From positions 1-50,204 of the forward strand of contig JAOPYO010000352.1 of the NCBI GenBank assembly GCA_025964575.1: a DNA stretch of 50,204 nt, given 5' to 3'. Positions 48,973-50,204 of this stretch are shown here, one piece after another. The position numbers and the translations under genes are program-made. Under the pieces are notes generated by a model, which had not been told where the DNA came from, searched no databases, and saw only the letters and a list, made by a program, of their open reading frames with translations. Numbering within the stretch: the first letter of the stretch is position 1; every line of letters begins with the position of its first letter. This DNA comes from Actinomycetes bacterium. Lineage in GTDB: Bacteria; Actinomycetota; Actinomycetes; Streptosporangiales; Streptosporangiaceae.

Positions 48973-49284
48973 TTAAGCAAGTTCCGGGGCAGGACACGAG
49001 GCAGGACAGAACCTGTCCTGCCCAGCCTGCACCAGGCGTAGCGCCTGGTCGTACAGTCGGCTCGCAGCGTCGTGGCGACCCGTGGCGGTGTGGAGCCAAC
49101 CGTTGAACTGTGATGCCCCGGACGTGGTAGCGGTCAGTTCACGAGCGAGAGGCCCTCGGGAGGCGCGTAGCAACCGCATGTCGAAAGCAAGTTGCTCGGT
49201 GGCCGGTCCAATGATCAGCGCCGGTCCGATCCGTTCCTCAAGGCGACGCTGATTCGCGAGCGTGGCGTTGAGATTGTCGACCAC
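48973..49284 (-). pseudogene. XRE-TPR regulator, C-terminal fragment
   Basis: VDNLNATLANQRRLEERIGPALIIGPATEQLAFDMRLLRASRGPLARELTATTSGASQFNGWLHTATGRHDAASRLYDQALRLVQAGQ is the start of the helical part of actinomycete XRE-TPR regulators (SQFNGWLH and LYDQAL). The helix-turn-helix domain is missing, and after AGQ the frame leaves the family at a perfect hairpin. A dead fragment. Confidence 0.75.
49000..49022. repeat. Perfect 10-bp inverted repeat with 3-nt loop
   Basis: GGCAGGACAG-AAC-CTGTCCTGCC lies exactly where the XRE-TPR fragment loses similarity. It may be a terminator or an insertion-sequence end; GCAGGACA-like words also recur a few bases away. Confidence 0.6.
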
Positions 49285-49419
49285 CCACGGCGTCGATCCT
49301 GGAGCGAGTACGCCCGCACGGTGAATTCAATGGGAAAGCATCATGAGGCTCGCGGTGAGTAAGGGTGAGTGTTCCCCCCACCTACCCGGGAGTGACCCGA
49401 TGACTGAGACAGGCCGCTG

Positions 49420-50007
49420 GTGACGGCGCCCGCACGGATGGTCGAAGCGAGCGACGCGGACATCATCGGTGAGTCGCGGCACCAGCCGGAGCGGTTCGCG
49501 GTGATCTTCGACAGGCACTTCTCGGAGGTCCACCGCTATGTGGAACGACGGCTGGGCAGCGATATCGCCGACGATATCGCCTCCGACACGTTTCTGACCG
49601 CGTTCGGCAGACGTGACAGCTATGACACCAGCCGTCCAGACGCACGTCCATGGCTCTACGGCATCGCCACCAATCTCGTCGGCAAGCACCGGCGCCGCCA
49701 AACCAGCGCGCTGCGCGCCTACCGGCTCGCGGCCACTACCGACACCTTGGGCGGCCATGAGGACCAGGTCGCGGCGAGGGTCAGTGCTCAGCGACGGCGG
49801 GGCGAGCTCGTCCACGCCCTCGCCCGGCTGTCCCCGGGAGAGCAGGACGTCCTGTTCTTGGTGGCCCTCGCCGAGTTCACCCACCAGGAGGTGGCGGAGG
49901 CGCTCGGCATCTCCTATGGGACGGTCGGTTCCCGGTTGAGCCGGGCGCGCGCCAAGCTGTCCCGCCATCTCGGTCAGCCCACTTCCCCCGGAACCGAAAA
50001 GGACTGA
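49420..50007 (+). CDS. ECF-type RNA polymerase sigma factor
   Basis: 195 residues. Region 2 reads FAVIFDRHFSEVHRYVERRLGSDIADDIASDTFLTAFGRRDSYDTSRPDARPWLYGIATNLVGKHRRR, and region 4 reads LARLSPGEQDVLFLVALAEFTHQEVAEALGISYGTVGSRLSRARAKLSRHL. Both are textbook. The start may be the GTG used here or an ATG six codons later. It is followed 4 bp later by a membrane protein gene that is probably its anti-sigma partner. Confidence 0.95.
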   Translation: MTAPARMVEASDADIIGESRHQPERFAVIFDRHFSEVHRYVERRLGSDIADDIASDTFLTAFGRRDSYDTSRPDARPWLYGIATNLVGKHRRRQTSALRAYRLAATTDTLGGHEDQVAARVSAQRRRGELVHALARLSPGEQDVLFLVALAEFTHQEVAEALGISYGTVGSRLSRARAKLSRHLGQPTSPGTEKD

Positions 50008-50011
50008 GACC

Positions 50012-50204
50012 ATGGACGACCTTGACCAGATCAAACGACTGATGGACCCGCCGACCCGGCTGACCGCCGAGGCTACCCAGACTGCCCGCGGCCGGCTGCT
50101 GGCCGTGGCGACCGAGCCGAGCATGCACCGCCGCTGGCGCCGCCGCGGCTTGGGCCTGGGCTCGCCGCGTCGCAGGCTCGGCGTGCTGGCGATATCCGGC
50201 GCCG
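50012..50204 (+). CDS. CU044_5270-type membrane protein, N-terminal part (possible anti-sigma)
   Basis: The visible 64 codons read MDDLDQIKRLMDPPTRLTAEATQTARGRLLAVATEPSMHRRWRRRGLGLGSPRRRLGVLAISGAG, a polar helix, then an Arg stretch and the start of a membrane helix. This is the usual beginning of CU044_5270-family proteins encoded directly after ECF sigma factors in actinomycetes. The gene continues beyond the window. Confidence 0.8.
   Translation, partial: MDDLDQIKRLMDPPTRLTAEATQTARGRLLAVATEPSMHRRWRRRGLGLGSPRRRLGVLAISGA

Overview
The window is high-GC DNA with dense genes, frequent GTG/TTG starts and 4-nt ATGA/GTGA/TTGA overlaps. Gene types include a DUF397 remnant, a mycothiol-dependent maleylpyruvate isomerase-fold protein, a DUF5954 protein, a DUF6247 protein, XRE-TPR regulators and a tadA-associated gene pair. 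Together these indicate a filamentous actinomycete, most likely of the Streptosporangiales (Nonomuraea/Streptosporangium/Actinomadura-like). The genus is inference.

Layout. 0-7.5 kb: accessory metabolic and regulatory genes: the tail of an HNH/DUF222-type gene, a DUF397 remnant, two SDR oxidoreductases with a LysR gene upstream, a DinB-fold enzyme, a MarR/NADPH-FMN-reductase operon behind a near-perfect palindrome, and a VOC/AraC divergent pair. 7.6-11.8 kb: a hypothetical gene, a broken two-component system beside a secreted Cys-rich protein, and a TetR gene followed by an in-frame fusion of a metallo-beta-lactamase domain with an arginase-family domain. 11.9-14.9 kb: an IscB (RNA-guided nuclease) element with its upstream structured RNA, sitting directly 5' of an extra DNA polymerase III beta clamp gene. 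14.9-22.8 kb: a beta-propeller-like repeat protein, an XRE-cupin regulator divergent from a B3/B4-domain gene and an EamA transporter, a GntR/MFS unit, an XRE-TPR regulator, and a PH-domain protein with a tiny membrane partner. 23-28.5 kb: a housekeeping block (upp, two tadA-associated genes, tadA, tRNA-Ser(CGA), a periplasmic-binding-protein-fold gene, an AlkZ-type glycosylase).

28.5-35 kb: a complete envelope-stress-like cassette. It holds a lipoprotein with two CMR...PDP...C repeats, a peptidoglycan-binding adaptor, a MacB-type ATPase and an FtsX-type permease in one overlapping operon, divergent from an OmpR-type regulator and its histidine kinase. The broken system at 8.2-9.5 kb has the same divergent plan (CMR-type secreted protein | regulator-kinase), so it looks like a decayed paralogue. 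This pairing is the best candidate in the window for a poorly described system.

35-50 kb: an accretion zone. It has secreted and enzyme genes (dienelactone hydrolase, formaldehyde-dehydrogenase-type ADH, SnoaL-like protein, quinone oxidoreductase with divergent LysR, a DUF6247/RelE-like pair) mixed with gene debris. The debris includes two 3' fragments of tRNA-Ser, a 47-bp direct repeat derived from one of them, two or three integrase 3'-end relics, a VOC fragment, a frameshifted HEAT-repeat gene, a toxin-like tail with two paralogous immunity-like genes, an ISL3 transposase fragment and an XRE-TPR fragment. The window ends in an ECF sigma factor followed by the start of a membrane protein gene.

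All product calls come from reading the sequence. No database search was run.
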